Positions 7,911 through 16,809 of a stretch of 64,000 nt of DNA are shown here, piece by piece; position 1 is the stretch's first letter, and each line of letters starts with the position of its first letter. The stretch comes from Pseudooceanicola spongiae. GTDB taxonomy: Bacteria > Pseudomonadota > Alphaproteobacteria > Rhodobacterales > Rhodobacteraceae. A program made the position numbers and the translations under genes. The stretch is from contig NZ_CP045201.1 in the NCBI RefSeq assembly GCF_014899185.1, positions 1,720,501 through 1,784,500 of the forward strand. The letters are read 5' to 3'. A model generated the notes under the pieces. It made no database searches, was not told the DNA's origin, and saw only the letters and a program-made list of their open reading frames with translations.

Positions 7911-8837
7911 CTATTGCGGTGGCGCACGCCAGAGGGGATGTGGCACCGGATCTTTCGCGCGACAAAAATAGCGCAAAAACACCTCCGCATAGGACCTGTA
8001 GACGTAGCCATCATTACGCGCGAGGTAGTGCGCCCGCCGCTTTGCATAAAGCGCAGGCAGATCGTACCACGGCCGCTGCGGGTGCATGTGGTGCACGACG
8101 TGAAAGTTGTTGTTGAGAAACAGCAGCGCCAACAGGCCGCGATCTTCGATGATCACGGTGCGGGCACGGGGGCGCATGTGGGCGCGATGCTCCAGAAACG
8201 TGCGGATCTTGAGGATGGAATGCGCGAGGTAGGTGCCGCTCAGCAGCGCCCAGAGCGGGATCTGCGCCACGTTGATCTGCCACCAGACCACCAGAGCGAG
8301 GGCCGGCAGATGCCAGAGCCAGCCGCGCGCGACGTCGCGATTGCCGGCGCGCAGGGCGATCCATTCCAGCCGTAGAAAGGCGAGCGTGCCGACGACCGGA
8401 CCGATCAGGATGCGCCCCAACAGCGTGTTGTTGGCCTGCATCACGTCGCGCAGCCAATAGGGCAGACGCGCCCAGACGGCGGGGTCCTGATAGTTGCTCT
8501 CGGGATCGTCATAGGGGTCGGTGATCACCTCATCGCGGTGATGGGCGCGGTGGGTGGCGGCAAAGCGCAGATAGGGCACGATCAGCGTCAGCGCCGGAAA
8601 CACCAGCGCGGCATTCAGCCATTGGCGGCGAAACGGATGGCCGTGGATCACCTCGTGGCTCAGCGAGGAATGAAGGCAGGCGCTCAGCCCGACGCCGAGG
8701 ATCGCGAGGGGCACTGAGACCGTGGCGAGCCATGTCGTAGACAGCCCCCAGACGCCGTAGCAGAGCACCAGCAGGGTCAGCGTCGGCCATTCCACCGCTT
8801 TGCCCCTTTGACCTGGGCCGCCTGACGCCGTTTTCAT
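7911..8837 (-). CDS. Membrane fatty acid desaturase family protein
   Basis: A 308-residue multi-pass protein with the three histidine boxes of membrane di-iron desaturases/hydroxylases: HEVIHG (about 61-66), HRAHH (about 95-99) and HVVHHMHP (about 246-253). Four or so hydrophobic stretches flank them. Such enzymes insert double bonds or hydroxyls into acyl chains, carotenoids or sterol-like substrates at the membrane; this one is shorter than acyl-CoA desaturases and could act on another lipid. It is divergent from the XRE regulator, sharing a gap of about 105 bp that contains a palindrome (8923-8942), and so it is a candidate regulatory target. Confidence 0.9.
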   Translation of the reverse strand: MKTASGGPGQRGKAVEWPTLTLLVLCYGVWGLSTTWLATVSVPLAILGVGLSACLHSSLSHEVIHGHPFRRQWLNAALVFPALTLIVPYLRFAATHRAHHRDEVITDPYDDPESNYQDPAVWARLPYWLRDVMQANNTLLGRILIGPVVGTLAFLRLEWIALRAGNRDVARGWLWHLPALALVVWWQINVAQIPLWALLSGTYLAHSILKIRTFLEHRAHMRPRARTVIIEDRGLLALLFLNNNFHVVHHMHPQRPWYDLPALYAKRRAHYLARNDGYVYRSYAEVFLRYFCRAKDPVPHPLWRAPPQ

Positions 8838-8922
8838 CCTGTATCCCCAGATTTATGCGCCCTCAGAGGTACTGCACTGCAGCATGGTGGGGTATTCCGT
8901 ATCTTGTTAACAAATCCGCCCT

Positions 8923-8942
8923 ATGGTGATATAACTCACCAT
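8923..8942. promoter_or_regulatory. 20-bp palindrome abutting the XRE regulator start codon
   Basis: Perfect 7-bp arms, ATGGTGA (8923-8929) and TCACCAT (8936-8942), around a 6-bp AT-rich centre. It ends exactly one base before the ATG of the XRE regulator, covering the place where a ribosome binding site would be, and lies in the gap shared with the divergent desaturase. This is the arrangement of an autoregulatory operator. Confidence 0.65.
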
Positions 8943-9803
8943 ATGAGAGAAATTATCGACAAACGCCTGAGGGCTCTGCAGTTTCGCGACCGCCTGCGGG
9001 ATGCGATGCAGCGCCGTGGCATCAGCCAAAGCGCGCTGGCGCGTCAGATCGGTGTCGACCGCTCGACCGTGTCGCAATTGCTGAGCGGGGATGGACCAAG
9101 GCTGCCGAATGCGCAGGTGGTCGGGGAATGCGCGGCGACGCTGGGGGTCTCGGCCGACTGGCTGCTGTCGCTGTCGGCGCGGCCCGAAACGGCGGCCGAC
9201 CTGCTGGCGACCTCGGCTGCGCTGACGGCGGCTCCGCGTGCGCTGGTCGATGAACAGATCTTCGCCTGGCACCGCGAGGCTGCGGGTTACAAGATCCGCC
9301 ATGTGCCCGCCGCCCTGCCCGACATGATGAAGACTCATGCCCTGCTGGAATGGGAATATACTCCGCATCTGGGGCGCACGACGCAACAGGCGATCAATGC
9401 CTCGGAGGACCGTCTGCAGTGGATGCGCGGCGCCCATTCGGACTATGAGATCGCCGTGCCCCGGCACGAGATGATCGCCTTTGCCAGTGCCACGGGCTAT
9501 TACGCCCACCTGCCCGCCGCGCTGAGGCTGGAGCAGATTGACCGTTTCATCGCGCTGAACGACGCGCTTTATCCCCGTCTGCGGCTGTATCTGTTCGATG
9601 CCCGCAGACTGTTTGCGGCCCCTGTGACGGTCTTTGGGCCGCTGTTGGCGGTGCTCTATACCGGGCAGAATTACATCGCGTTCCGGGACACGGAGCGCGT
9701 GCAGGCCCTGACGCTGAACTTCGATCAGCTGGTACGCGAAGCCGCGATCACGGCGCGGGAATTGCCAGGATTCCTGCGCGATCTGCGCGCCAGAGTGGCT
9801 TAA
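8943..9803 (+). CDS. XRE-family transcriptional regulator with C-terminal sensory domain
   Basis: A 286-residue protein. Residues about 10-75 form a Cro/CI-type HTH (RRGISQSALARQIGVDRSTVSQLLSGDGPRLPNAQVVGECAATLGVSADWLL). The remaining 200 residues are a globular domain with no motif I recognise; its mix of aromatic and charged residues suggests a ligand-binding or dimerisation role. I start at ATG 8943; the frame can extend to a TTG at 8904, but that would run through the palindrome at 8923-8942. No Shine-Dalgarno precedes the ATG, which may mean leaderless or weak translation. Its stop overlaps the convergent dehydrogenase gene by 4 bp. Confidence 0.88.
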   Translation: MREIIDKRLRALQFRDRLRDAMQRRGISQSALARQIGVDRSTVSQLLSGDGPRLPNAQVVGECAATLGVSADWLLSLSARPETAADLLATSAALTAAPRALVDEQIFAWHREAAGYKIRHVPAALPDMMKTHALLEWEYTPHLGRTTQQAINASEDRLQWMRGAHSDYEIAVPRHEMIAFASATGYYAHLPAALRLEQIDRFIALNDALYPRLRLYLFDARRLFAAPVTVFGPLLAVLYTGQNYIAFRDTERVQALTLNFDQLVREAAITARELPGFLRDLRARVA

Positions 9804-11218
9804 TCCTCCAGCCCATCCGGCATAGACTGCGCGCCCTGCGCCATGACGATGCGGGCCAATCGGCTGGCGAGCACCGCGTCCATGGGGCAACTGTGGCGGC
9901 TGTCGAGATCGACGTGCAGCAAGGCATGCTCGGCCCGGGCCAGCAGAAGCGGGCCTGAAAACAGCTGCTGCGACAGGCTCAGGCGCTTGCCCTCTCCCAC
10001 GATCACCCGGACCTCGACGCGTAGGGGGGCGCCGGCGCGGGCCTCGGCACGATGGCGGATGCGGCTGTCGACAGTGAAAAAGCCGCGCCGCTGATTTTGC
10101 GCATAGGCCCTGTCGCAACCGATCAGCGCCAGCAATTTCACGATCGAATCGGAAAACACCTGCATATAGGCCGCCAGCGTCATGTGATCGTTGTGGTCGA
10201 TCCAGTCGAGCGGCACGGCCCGTTCAATGGTGACGATGGGCTGGCTGAGGTCGGCGATATCCTCAAAGGTGGCAGGCAGGCCGCGCCGTTCGGCCAGAGT
10301 GACATCATGCCCGCGCAGGACAGCACCGGCCCCCCAGTCTTCCTCTGCCAGCGCGCGCAGGACGCCGACGAGGTTGCGATCGCGCTGCTGCTCAAGCGCG
10401 GCGACATCGGCCACCTCTGCGGTCTCATCGGAAATGTGGCGCATCAGGGTCAGATCGGTGTCGGGCAGGGTCGCCGAGGGGGCGAGCGCGCCAGTGGGCC
10501 CCCCCCCCGAACTGGCGAGGCGCGCCGCCTCGAACAGGCCCATCTGCGCCCAGCGCGGGCCGAGACCCATGCGGATCGTCTCATCCACCTCGGCGCTTGA
10601 GGCATGGCCATCGCGGATCAGCCACAGCGCCTCGCGCCAGACAGCATCGCTGAGACGGCCCGCGATATGGGCGGGCACCTCGCTGCGCAGGCGCAGGGGA
10701 TACATGCCGATACTGGTCAGGACCTCTTCGGCGCGGGCCATGCGGGCGGCGCCGTTGCGGTCGCTGCCGACCAGTTCGACGAGGGGCAGCAGGTAGACGG
10801 GGTTGAAGGGATGGGTGACGACGATCTGATCAGGCTGCGTCGAGGTTGCCTGCAGCTCCGACGGGGTGAAGCCACTGGTGGAGGAGGCGAGAATCGCGCC
10901 GTAGTCCATGTTTTCCTGCAACGCCTGAAAGACTTTCTGTTTCAGTTCAAGGCGTTCGGGGATGCTTTCCTGCACCCAGTCGACCCCGCAGACGGCTTCG
11001 GACATCAGGCCGGGAAAGCTGAGAACACCTTCGTCCGGCAAGGCGACCTCTCCCAGTCCCGGCAGCGCCAGGCGGGCGCGTTCCAGCACCGTCGCGACAT
11101 TGGCGCGGGCGGTGGGTTCGGGGTCAAACAGGCGGACATTCCAGCCGTGCAGAAGAAAGCGTGCGGCCCAACCAGCACCGATGACGCCCCCGCCGATGAT
11201 CGCAACGGTGGAGGGCAT
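9800..11218 (-). CDS. L-carnitine dehydrogenase-thioesterase fusion (3-hydroxyacyl-CoA dehydrogenase family)
   Basis: A 472-residue two-domain protein. Residues 1-320 are a 3-hydroxyacyl-CoA dehydrogenase-type fold with the NAD-binding GGGVIGAGWAARFLLHG and the catalytic region SSTSGF...HPFNPVYLLPLVELV. Residues about 335-465 are a hot-dog thioesterase with DWIDHNDHMTLAAYMQVFSD, the 4-hydroxybenzoyl-CoA thioesterase-like motif. This exact fusion is known for carnitine dehydrogenase plus betainyl-CoA thioesterase, which together convert carnitine to 3-dehydrocarnitine and later release glycine betaine. The other genes of that pathway (BKACE enzyme, CoA transferase, betaine transport) are not adjacent. 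ATG 11218 is chosen because the Rossmann motif begins at residue 5. A 10-bp G tract lies inside the gene. Confidence 0.88.
   Translation of the reverse strand: MPSTVAIIGGGVIGAGWAARFLLHGWNVRLFDPEPTARANVATVLERARLALPGLGEVALPDEGVLSFPGLMSEAVCGVDWVQESIPERLELKQKVFQALQENMDYGAILASSTSGFTPSELQATSTQPDQIVVTHPFNPVYLLPLVELVGSDRNGAARMARAEEVLTSIGMYPLRLRSEVPAHIAGRLSDAVWREALWLIRDGHASSAEVDETIRMGLGPRWAQMGLFEAARLASSGGGPTGALAPSATLPDTDLTLMRHISDETAEVADVAALEQQRDRNLVGVLRALAEEDWGAGAVLRGHDVTLAERRGLPATFEDIADLSQPIVTIERAVPLDWIDHNDHMTLAAYMQVFSDSIVKLLALIGCDRAYAQNQRRGFFTVDSRIRHRAEARAGAPLRVEVRVIVGEGKRLSLSQQLFSGPLLLARAEHALLHVDLDSRHSCPMDAVLASRLARIVMAQGAQSMPDGLED
10499..10508. repeat. Homopolymeric tract of ten C (G on the coding strand)
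   Basis: Ten consecutive C bases lie inside the carnitine dehydrogenase-thioesterase gene and encode part of a Gly-Gly-Gly-Pro stretch near the end of the dehydrogenase domain. The frame is intact through the tract. Tracts this long are prone to slippage and to sequencing error. Confidence 0.9.
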
Positions 11219-11437
11219 CAGGCGCGGCCTCGGGCTTTGGGGCGTGGCGCAGGCGTGTTGACGGGCCACAGGCGCGAAGGCCAGTTGCCGCGCGCGGCAC
11301 CGGTTGCAGATGCGCACATCATCGCTTTGGCAAATTCACTCAGCATACGCACCCCCCGGAACATGGCCAGCAAGGCGCGGTTTGCGCCCTCAAGCAAGAC
11401 TCAATCCCGAGATGCGACCGTTTTTGCCCGTGTGTTG

Positions 11438-12484
11438 TCAGAAGGGCATGGGATGCGCCTTGTGCACGACATCCAGATCGGACAGCACCTCTGCAGACAG
11501 GGTCAGATCCAGCCCGTTGATCACATGCTCCATCTGTTCAAAGGTGGTCGCGCCAAAGATCACTGAGGTCGTGAAGGGCCGCTGCGCCGCCCAGGCCAGG
11601 CACATATGCACCACATCGAGGTCATGCTTGAAGGCGACGTCGATATAGTCGTCGATGGCAGGGAACACGCGCGCGGTCTTGCGACCTCCCAGGTCCGGCG
11701 AAAGCGTGATGCGCGATCCCTTGGGTTTGGCGCGCCCTTGGTACTTGCCCGTCAGCAGCCCCGCCGCGAGGGGGGAGAAGGCGAGCAGACCGACGCTTTC
11801 GTTCGCACAAAGCTCGGCCAGGTCGGTGTCGAAGGTCCGGCACAGCAGGGAGTATTCGTTCTGGATCGTGGCCGCGCGCAACCAGCCAGAGCCTTCGGCG
11901 ATGCGCAGCCATTGCGCCATGCCCCAGGCGGTTTCATTGGACAGACCAAAGGCGCGGATGGTGCCACGCTTGCGCTCTTTCTCAAGCGCAAGGAGACATT
12001 CGCTCATGTTGTCGAGCACCTGGCGCGGGTTCTGGGCCGAGGGATCGTACTGCCAGTTCTGGCGAAAATGGTAGGAGCCGCGATTGGGCCAGTGGAACTG
12101 ATAGAGATCAACGTAATCGGTTTTGAGGCGTCTCAGCGACCCCTCGATCGCGGCAGGGATCGTGGCGGCCGAGATCGGAGCCCCTTCGCGGGTATGCATC
12201 ATGCCTTCGCCGGAATGCTTGGTGGCCAGCACAATCTCGCTTCGGTGGCCGCGGGTCTTTTCCATCCAGAGGCCGATGATGCGTTCGGTACGGCCAATGG
12301 TTTCCTCGCGCACCGGGTTCACGGGATACATCTCTGCCGTGTCGACAAAATTGAGGCCATTCGCGAGTGCGGCATCAATCTGCTTATGCGCTTCGGCACT
12401 GCGTGTCTGGTTCCCCCAGGTCATGGACCCGAGGCAATATTGAGAGACCTCGATCCCCGTTCGTCCAAGCTGGTTCATGCGCAT
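11438..12484 (-). CDS. Aldo/keto reductase, Tas-like
   Basis: A 348-residue TIM-barrel oxidoreductase. The N-terminus MNQLGRTGIEVSQYCLGSMTWGNQ, the catalytic region NFVDTAEMYPVNP (Asp and Tyr), the Lys in LATKHSGEG and the His in YQFHWPNRG give the AKR tetrad. The overall pattern and length match the Tas (YgdS) group of NADPH-dependent AKRs, which includes an extended central loop. The substrate is unknown. Two in-frame ATGs at 12484 and 12478 both fit; sequence upstream is not conserved in type. It is divergent from an MFS transporter gene across a 332-bp gap. Confidence 0.9.
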   Translation of the reverse strand: MRMNQLGRTGIEVSQYCLGSMTWGNQTRSAEAHKQIDAALANGLNFVDTAEMYPVNPVREETIGRTERIIGLWMEKTRGHRSEIVLATKHSGEGMMHTREGAPISAATIPAAIEGSLRRLKTDYVDLYQFHWPNRGSYHFRQNWQYDPSAQNPRQVLDNMSECLLALEKERKRGTIRAFGLSNETAWGMAQWLRIAEGSGWLRAATIQNEYSLLCRTFDTDLAELCANESVGLLAFSPLAAGLLTGKYQGRAKPKGSRITLSPDLGGRKTARVFPAIDDYIDVAFKHDLDVVHMCLAWAAQRPFTTSVIFGATTFEQMEHVINGLDLTLSAEVLSDLDVVHKAHPMPF

Positions 12485-12816
12485 GTGATACCCATTCTTC
12501 GCCCCCTCTCTGCAGTAATGCGGGAAAGTTACGATTTTCCTTCGCCAGATCACAACCTTTGCCGTCAACAGGTCTGTGGTGGGTGAATCCCTGTGTCTTT
12601 GAACGTGATACGGCAAAGGAAATCGTGACATTTGGAACGAACAGGAACCGTTGCCGTATTGAGCATGGCATCCGAGCACCGCTGCCCCCCGCAGACGAGA
12701 GGCACCAGTCGCTGGGCGCGGCCTGCGTGGCGACAAAATGCCACGACGGACAATAAACGGCACTGGATGTCGCATTTCGGATGGCCTGCACGCGCCACGA
12801 CGCCGAAGACAGGATC
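12485..12816. other. 332-bp divergent intergenic region
   Basis: No coding signal that I can support. It must hold the promoters for the Tas-like reductase (minus) and the MFS transporter (plus). I see an imperfect inverted pair AAATGCCAC / GTCGCATTT at about 12737-12777, but its spacing of more than 20 bp makes it weak. Confidence 0.5.
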
Positions 12817-14043
12817 ATGCGACTTATCCTGAGCCTGTCGGCGCTTTTCCTATCCGTCATCCTGCTCCAGCTGTCCTCCGGCGGCGTGGGACCGCTGGAT
12901 GCGCTGTCAGGCGTGGCCCTCGGCTTCAGCACCGGCGAAATCGGCATGCTCGGCTCGGCGCATTTCGTCGGGTTCTTCATCGGCTGCTGGGGCGCGCCGC
13001 GCCTGATGGGACGGGTCGGTCATGCCCGCGCCTTTGCCGCCTTCACATCCCTGGGGGCCATTGGCCTGATGGGGCACATGATGGTGGTGAACCCCTACGC
13101 CTGGGCGGGCATGCGCATTGCCTCGGGGCTCTGCGTGGCGGGCTGCTATACGGTGATCGAGGGGTGGCTGATGGCGCGGATCGAAAACGCCGACCGCGGC
13201 CGCGTCACCGGAATCTACCGCGTCGCCGACATGGGAGCTTCGCTGGTGGCGCAGCTGCTGATCGGGGTCCTGACACCGGCACACTACATTTCCTACAACC
13301 TGCTGGCCATGTTGTGCTGCGCAGCCTTGCTGCCGCTGGCCCTGTCGCGCGCCACAGCCCCCGAGATGCCCGAGGCGCCGCGCCTGCGCCCCGGTCTGGC
13401 CTGGGCCTGTTCGCCGCTGGCGGTGGTGGCCGTCATCGTCTCGGCACTGTCGGGCGCGACCTTCCGGATGATCGGACCGATCTACGGCCAGGAAGTGGGG
13501 CTGGTGCCGGAACAACTCGCGTGGTTCCTGGCATTGTTCATCCTGGGCGGGGCGCTGACGCAGTATCCCACCGGCTGGCTGGCGGACAAATACGACCGCC
13601 GCTGGGTGCTGGTCGGCATCTCCTCCCTGACGCTGGTCAGCTGCCTGTCCTCAGCGCTGTTGTCTGTCGGGACGGTCTCGACCCTGGTCAATGCGTTCAT
13701 CTTCGGGATGATCACCTTTCCGGTCTATTCCGTCGCCTCGGCCCATGCCCATGATTTTGCCCGCAGCGATCAGCGGGCCGAACTGTCGGCGGCGCTGCTG
13801 TTCTTCTATGCCGTTGGGGCGATTGCCGCGCCCTATCTTGCCTCTCAGCTGATCGTGCTGTTCGGCCCTGCCGCGATTTTTGCCATGATCGCCCTTGGCC
13901 ATGCCGTGCTGCTGACCTTCGGTCTGGCGCGGATGCGGGTGCGCCCTGCCCCGGCGCCGGGCACGCGTACCCACTACATCTACGCGCCCCGCACATCCTT
14001 CGTGATCGGGCGTCTGCTGCGAGGCATGCGCGAGCGCCGCTGA
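12817..14043 (+). CDS. MFS transporter, YcaD-like
   Basis: A 408-residue protein with about twelve hydrophobic helices, a charged central loop (SRATAPEMPEAPRLRPG) and MFS loop motifs after helix 2 (GAPRLMGRVGHARAF) and in the second half (GWLADKYDRRWVLVG). The acidic-aromatic stretch CYTVIEGWLMARIENADRGRVTGIYR resembles the YcaD/UMF group. The substrate is unknown. The start at ATG 12817 gives a normal MFS N-terminus (MRLILSLSALF); a start at 12781 would add 12 polar residues. The last 35 residues are basic and unusual for the family, possibly a cytoplasmic tail. Confidence 0.88.
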   Translation: MRLILSLSALFLSVILLQLSSGGVGPLDALSGVALGFSTGEIGMLGSAHFVGFFIGCWGAPRLMGRVGHARAFAAFTSLGAIGLMGHMMVVNPYAWAGMRIASGLCVAGCYTVIEGWLMARIENADRGRVTGIYRVADMGASLVAQLLIGVLTPAHYISYNLLAMLCCAALLPLALSRATAPEMPEAPRLRPGLAWACSPLAVVAVIVSALSGATFRMIGPIYGQEVGLVPEQLAWFLALFILGGALTQYPTGWLADKYDRRWVLVGISSLTLVSCLSSALLSVGTVSTLVNAFIFGMITFPVYSVASAHAHDFARSDQRAELSAALLFFYAVGAIAAPYLASQLIVLFGPAAIFAMIALGHAVLLTFGLARMRVRPAPAPGTRTHYIYAPRTSFVIGRLLRGMRERR

Positions 14044-14157
14044 CACCGGTTCCCCGCAGGGCATGCGGTATGCAACTGCGCACCGACGCACACGGGTGTT
14101 ACGCCAAACACCTCCTTTCTGAATGCAAGCGATACAGCTAGACGAAGAAGTTCTCTC

Positions 14158-14826
14158 ATACACCTGACATCCAACGGAAAAACCGCAATTGTCACCGGCG
14201 TGACCATCGCGCAGGAGTTGGACACCTTACGGGCGACTGTCGTGATCGCGGAGCTGACACTGGAAACCACGTAGAACGACGCCGGCAAGATCACGGCAGC
14301 CGGCGGCAAGGCCCTGGCCTGAGCAGCGGATGTGTCGGATCCGGAGGCGGTCTCGGCGCTCGTCGATTTTGCCAAAGCGGAAACCGGCGGGCTGCACATT
14401 CTGGTCAATAACGCAGACATCAGCGGTGTGTCGGCACCTTTGGGCGACTACCCCCTCGACGTCTGGAAAAAGGTCATCGATATCAACCTGAACGGCGCCT
14501 TCTACGGCATGCGCTAGGCCATTCCGGCGATGAAAGAGGGCGGCGGCGAGGCCATCGTCACTGGCGCCTCGCTGCTCGGTTCGGTCGGAATTGCAGGCTC
14601 CTCGGCCGCTGTCACTGCGAAACATGGCGTCAACGACATGCCCAAGAACGCGGCGCTGGAACATGCCGCCGACAATATCCGCGTCACCTCCGTGGGCCCG
14701 GGCTTTATCGCCACGCCGCAGAAACGCATGGGCACCCCAGAGGAAGTCTCGGCCCTCGTCACCTTCCTGCTGTCGGATCGCGCCAGCTTTGTCACCGGGT
14801 CCGACCACCCGGCCGACGGCGCCTAG
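14158..14826 (+). pseudogene. Decayed short-chain dehydrogenase/reductase (SDR) gene
   Basis: One reading frame, interrupted by three stops (TAG 14272, TGA 14320, TAG 14515), spells an SDR protein: GKTAIVTG at the start, DVSDPEAVSALVDFAK, LHILVNNADIS (normally NNAG), VIDINLNGAFYGM, then [13 protein letters not shown] and a C-terminus [15 protein letters not shown]. The glycine-rich nucleotide loop (TGxxxGIG) is missing after VTG, apparently by a short deletion. The catalytic Tyr of YxxxK is replaced (SAAVTAKHG). The original start codon may be the ATA at 14158. With three stops, a deletion and lost catalytic residues the gene cannot be functional. It lies between the MFS gene and metG. Confidence 0.9.
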
Positions 14827-14950
14827 ACCGCACAATAAGGCGTTTGCAGGCGATCCGGGTTCGGGCGTTGCTGCGTTCGGACCCCTTCCACCTCTGGCGC
14901 TTGCGGCTCTGGGGCGTTATTGGAGCCATGACACATTTAAAGGGCATTTC

Positions 14951-16663
14951 ATGGCACGGCACCTCATCACCTCGGCCATCCCCTATATCAACGGGATCAA
15001 ACACCTCGGCAATCTGGTTGGCTCGCAGCTGCCGGCAGACCTCTATGCCCGCTACCAGCGCGGTCGCGGCAACGAGGTGCTGTTTCTCTGCGCCACGGAT
15101 GAACATGGCACCCCGGCCGAACTGGCCGCGACCAAGGCAGGCAAGCCCGTCGCCGAATATTGCGCCGAGATGCATGACGTTCAGGCGAAGATCGCGGAAG
15201 GCTTTCGCCTCAGCTTCGATCACTTCGGGCGCTCATCCTCGGCGCAGAACCGCGAGCTGACTCAGCACTTTGCAGGCGTTCTGGCCGACCGCGGCCTGAT
15301 CCGCGAAGTGTCGGAGACGCAGATGTATTCGCCCGAAGATGGCCGATATCTGCCGGATCGCTACATCGAGGGCACTTGCCCGAACTGCGGCTTCGACAGC
15401 GCGCGTGGCGATCAGTGCGACAATTGCACCAAGCAGCTGGACCCGGTCGATCTGATCAACCCGCATTCCACAATTTCCGGCGCGACCAACCTTGAGATGC
15501 GCGAGACAAAGCACCTCTACCTGCGTCAGTCCGAAATGCGCGATGAGCTGCAGACCTGGATCGACAGCAAGGCCGACTGGCCGGTGCTGACCACCTCGAT
15601 CGCCAAGAAGTGGCTGAACGATGGCGACGGGCTGCAGGATCGCGGCATCACGCGCGACCTCGACTGGGGCGTTCCGGTCAAGAAGGGCAGTGAGGACTGG
15701 CCGGGCATGGAGGGCAAGGTCTTCTACGTCTGGTTCGACGCGCCGATCGAATATATCGCCTGTTCTCAGGAATGGGTCGACGCGGGCAAGGGGGACGACT
15801 GGCAGCGCTGGTGGCGGACCGATGCGGGCGCCGAAGACGTGACCTACACGCAGTTCATGGGCAAGGATAACGTTCCCTTCCACACCCTGTCCTTCCCCGC
15901 CACGATCCTCGGCTCTGGTGAGCCGTGGAAGCTGGTCGATTACATCAAGTCGTTCAACTACCTGAATTATGAGGGCGGCCAGTTCTCGACCTCGCGCGGG
16001 CGCGGCGTCTTCATGGATCAGGCGCTTGAGGTTCTGCCGTCGGATTACTGGCGCTGGTGGCTGCTGAGCCATGCGCCCGAAAGTTCGGACTCCGAATTCA
16101 CCTGGGAAAACTTCCAGGCCTCGGTGAACAAGGATCTGGCGGATGTGCTGGGCAATTTCGTCAGCCGTGTGACCAAGTTCGCCCGCTCCAAGTTCGGTGA
16201 GGTGGTGCCCGAGGGCGGAGACTTCGGTGCGCAGGAAGAGGCGCTGATCGCCGATCTGTCTGAACGCATTACGCGCTATCAGACGATGATGGACGAGATG
16301 GAGGTGCGCAAATCCGCGCAGGAACTGCGGGCGATCTGGGCGGCGGGCAATGAGTACCTGCAATCCGCCGCACCCTGGACCGTGTTCAAGGAAGACCCCG
16401 AGCGCGCCGCCGCCATCGTGCGTCTGTCGCTGAACCTGATCCGGCTGTACGCGATCCTGTCGGCGCCTTTCATCCCCGATGCCTCGGCCACGCTGAAAGA
16501 TGCCTTGAAGCTGGACGAGATGTCCTGGCCCGATGACGTTGCCGCCGCACTCGCCACGCTCGCACCCGGTGAAGATTTCGCGGTTCCCGAAAATCTGTTC
16601 CGCAAGATCACCGATGAAGAGCGCGAGGACTGGCAGAGCCGGTTCAGTGGCAAACGCGACTGA
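14951..16663 (+). CDS. metG: Methionine--tRNA ligase
   Basis: A 570-residue class I aminoacyl-tRNA synthetase that charges tRNA-Met in the cytoplasm. The HIGH-type motif appears as KHLGNL (about residues 17-22). The zinc-binding insertion has [17 protein letters not shown] (about 142-158). The KMSKS loop is replaced by [10 protein letters not shown], the variant seen in archaeal-like and alphaproteobacterial MetG1-type enzymes. [20 protein letters not shown] is the strongly conserved methionine-site region. No C-terminal tRNA-binding (EMAP-like) domain follows. ATG 14951 begins [21 protein letters not shown], a standard MetG N-terminus. This is the clearest housekeeping gene in the window. 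Confidence 0.97.
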   Translation: MARHLITSAIPYINGIKHLGNLVGSQLPADLYARYQRGRGNEVLFLCATDEHGTPAELAATKAGKPVAEYCAEMHDVQAKIAEGFRLSFDHFGRSSSAQNRELTQHFAGVLADRGLIREVSETQMYSPEDGRYLPDRYIEGTCPNCGFDSARGDQCDNCTKQLDPVDLINPHSTISGATNLEMRETKHLYLRQSEMRDELQTWIDSKADWPVLTTSIAKKWLNDGDGLQDRGITRDLDWGVPVKKGSEDWPGMEGKVFYVWFDAPIEYIACSQEWVDAGKGDDWQRWWRTDAGAEDVTYTQFMGKDNVPFHTLSFPATILGSGEPWKLVDYIKSFNYLNYEGGQFSTSRGRGVFMDQALEVLPSDYWRWWLLSHAPESSDSEFTWENFQASVNKDLADVLGNFVSRVTKFARSKFGEVVPEGGDFGAQEEALIADLSERITRYQTMMDEMEVRKSAQELRAIWAAGNEYLQSAAPWTVFKEDPERAAAIVRLSLNLIRLYAILSAPFIPDASATLKDALKLDEMSWPDDVAAALATLAPGEDFAVPENLFRKITDEEREDWQSRFSGKRD

Positions 16664-16674
16664 TCTTTGGTATC

Positions 16675-16752
16675 GGGCCGGGCCCATTGCCCGGTCCAAA
16701 CTGAGCGTTTCCTCGTGAGATTTCAGGCGGTAGGGTGCAGCCTTGCCGCCTG
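16675..16752 (+). terminator. Two hairpins after metG
   Basis: First hairpin: GGGCCGGGC (16675-16683) pairs with GCCCGGTCC (16689-16697) with one G-T pair. Second: CAGGCGG (16724-16730) pairs with CCGCCTG (16746-16752). They lie between the convergent ends of metG and the chemoreceptor gene and probably stop transcription from one or both sides. No clear T-run follows the first. Confidence 0.5.
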
Positions 16753-16809
16753 ATTTCGTGGGTCGCCAGCGTCATCGCGGAGCGCGTCCAGGAAACCCTG
16801 CGCGGCCAC

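Noticed and set aside
14272..14517. The idea that the TAG/TGA codons in the SDR frame are recoded rather than null
   Set aside because: Two different stop codons are involved, no recoding hairpin is apparent, and catalytic residues and the nucleotide loop are lost independently.
15233..16699. A 488-codon open frame on the minus strand opposite metG
   Set aside because: It mirrors a strongly conserved housekeeping gene in GC-rich DNA, where long antisense frames arise by codon bias; it has no ribosome site or recognisable motif.
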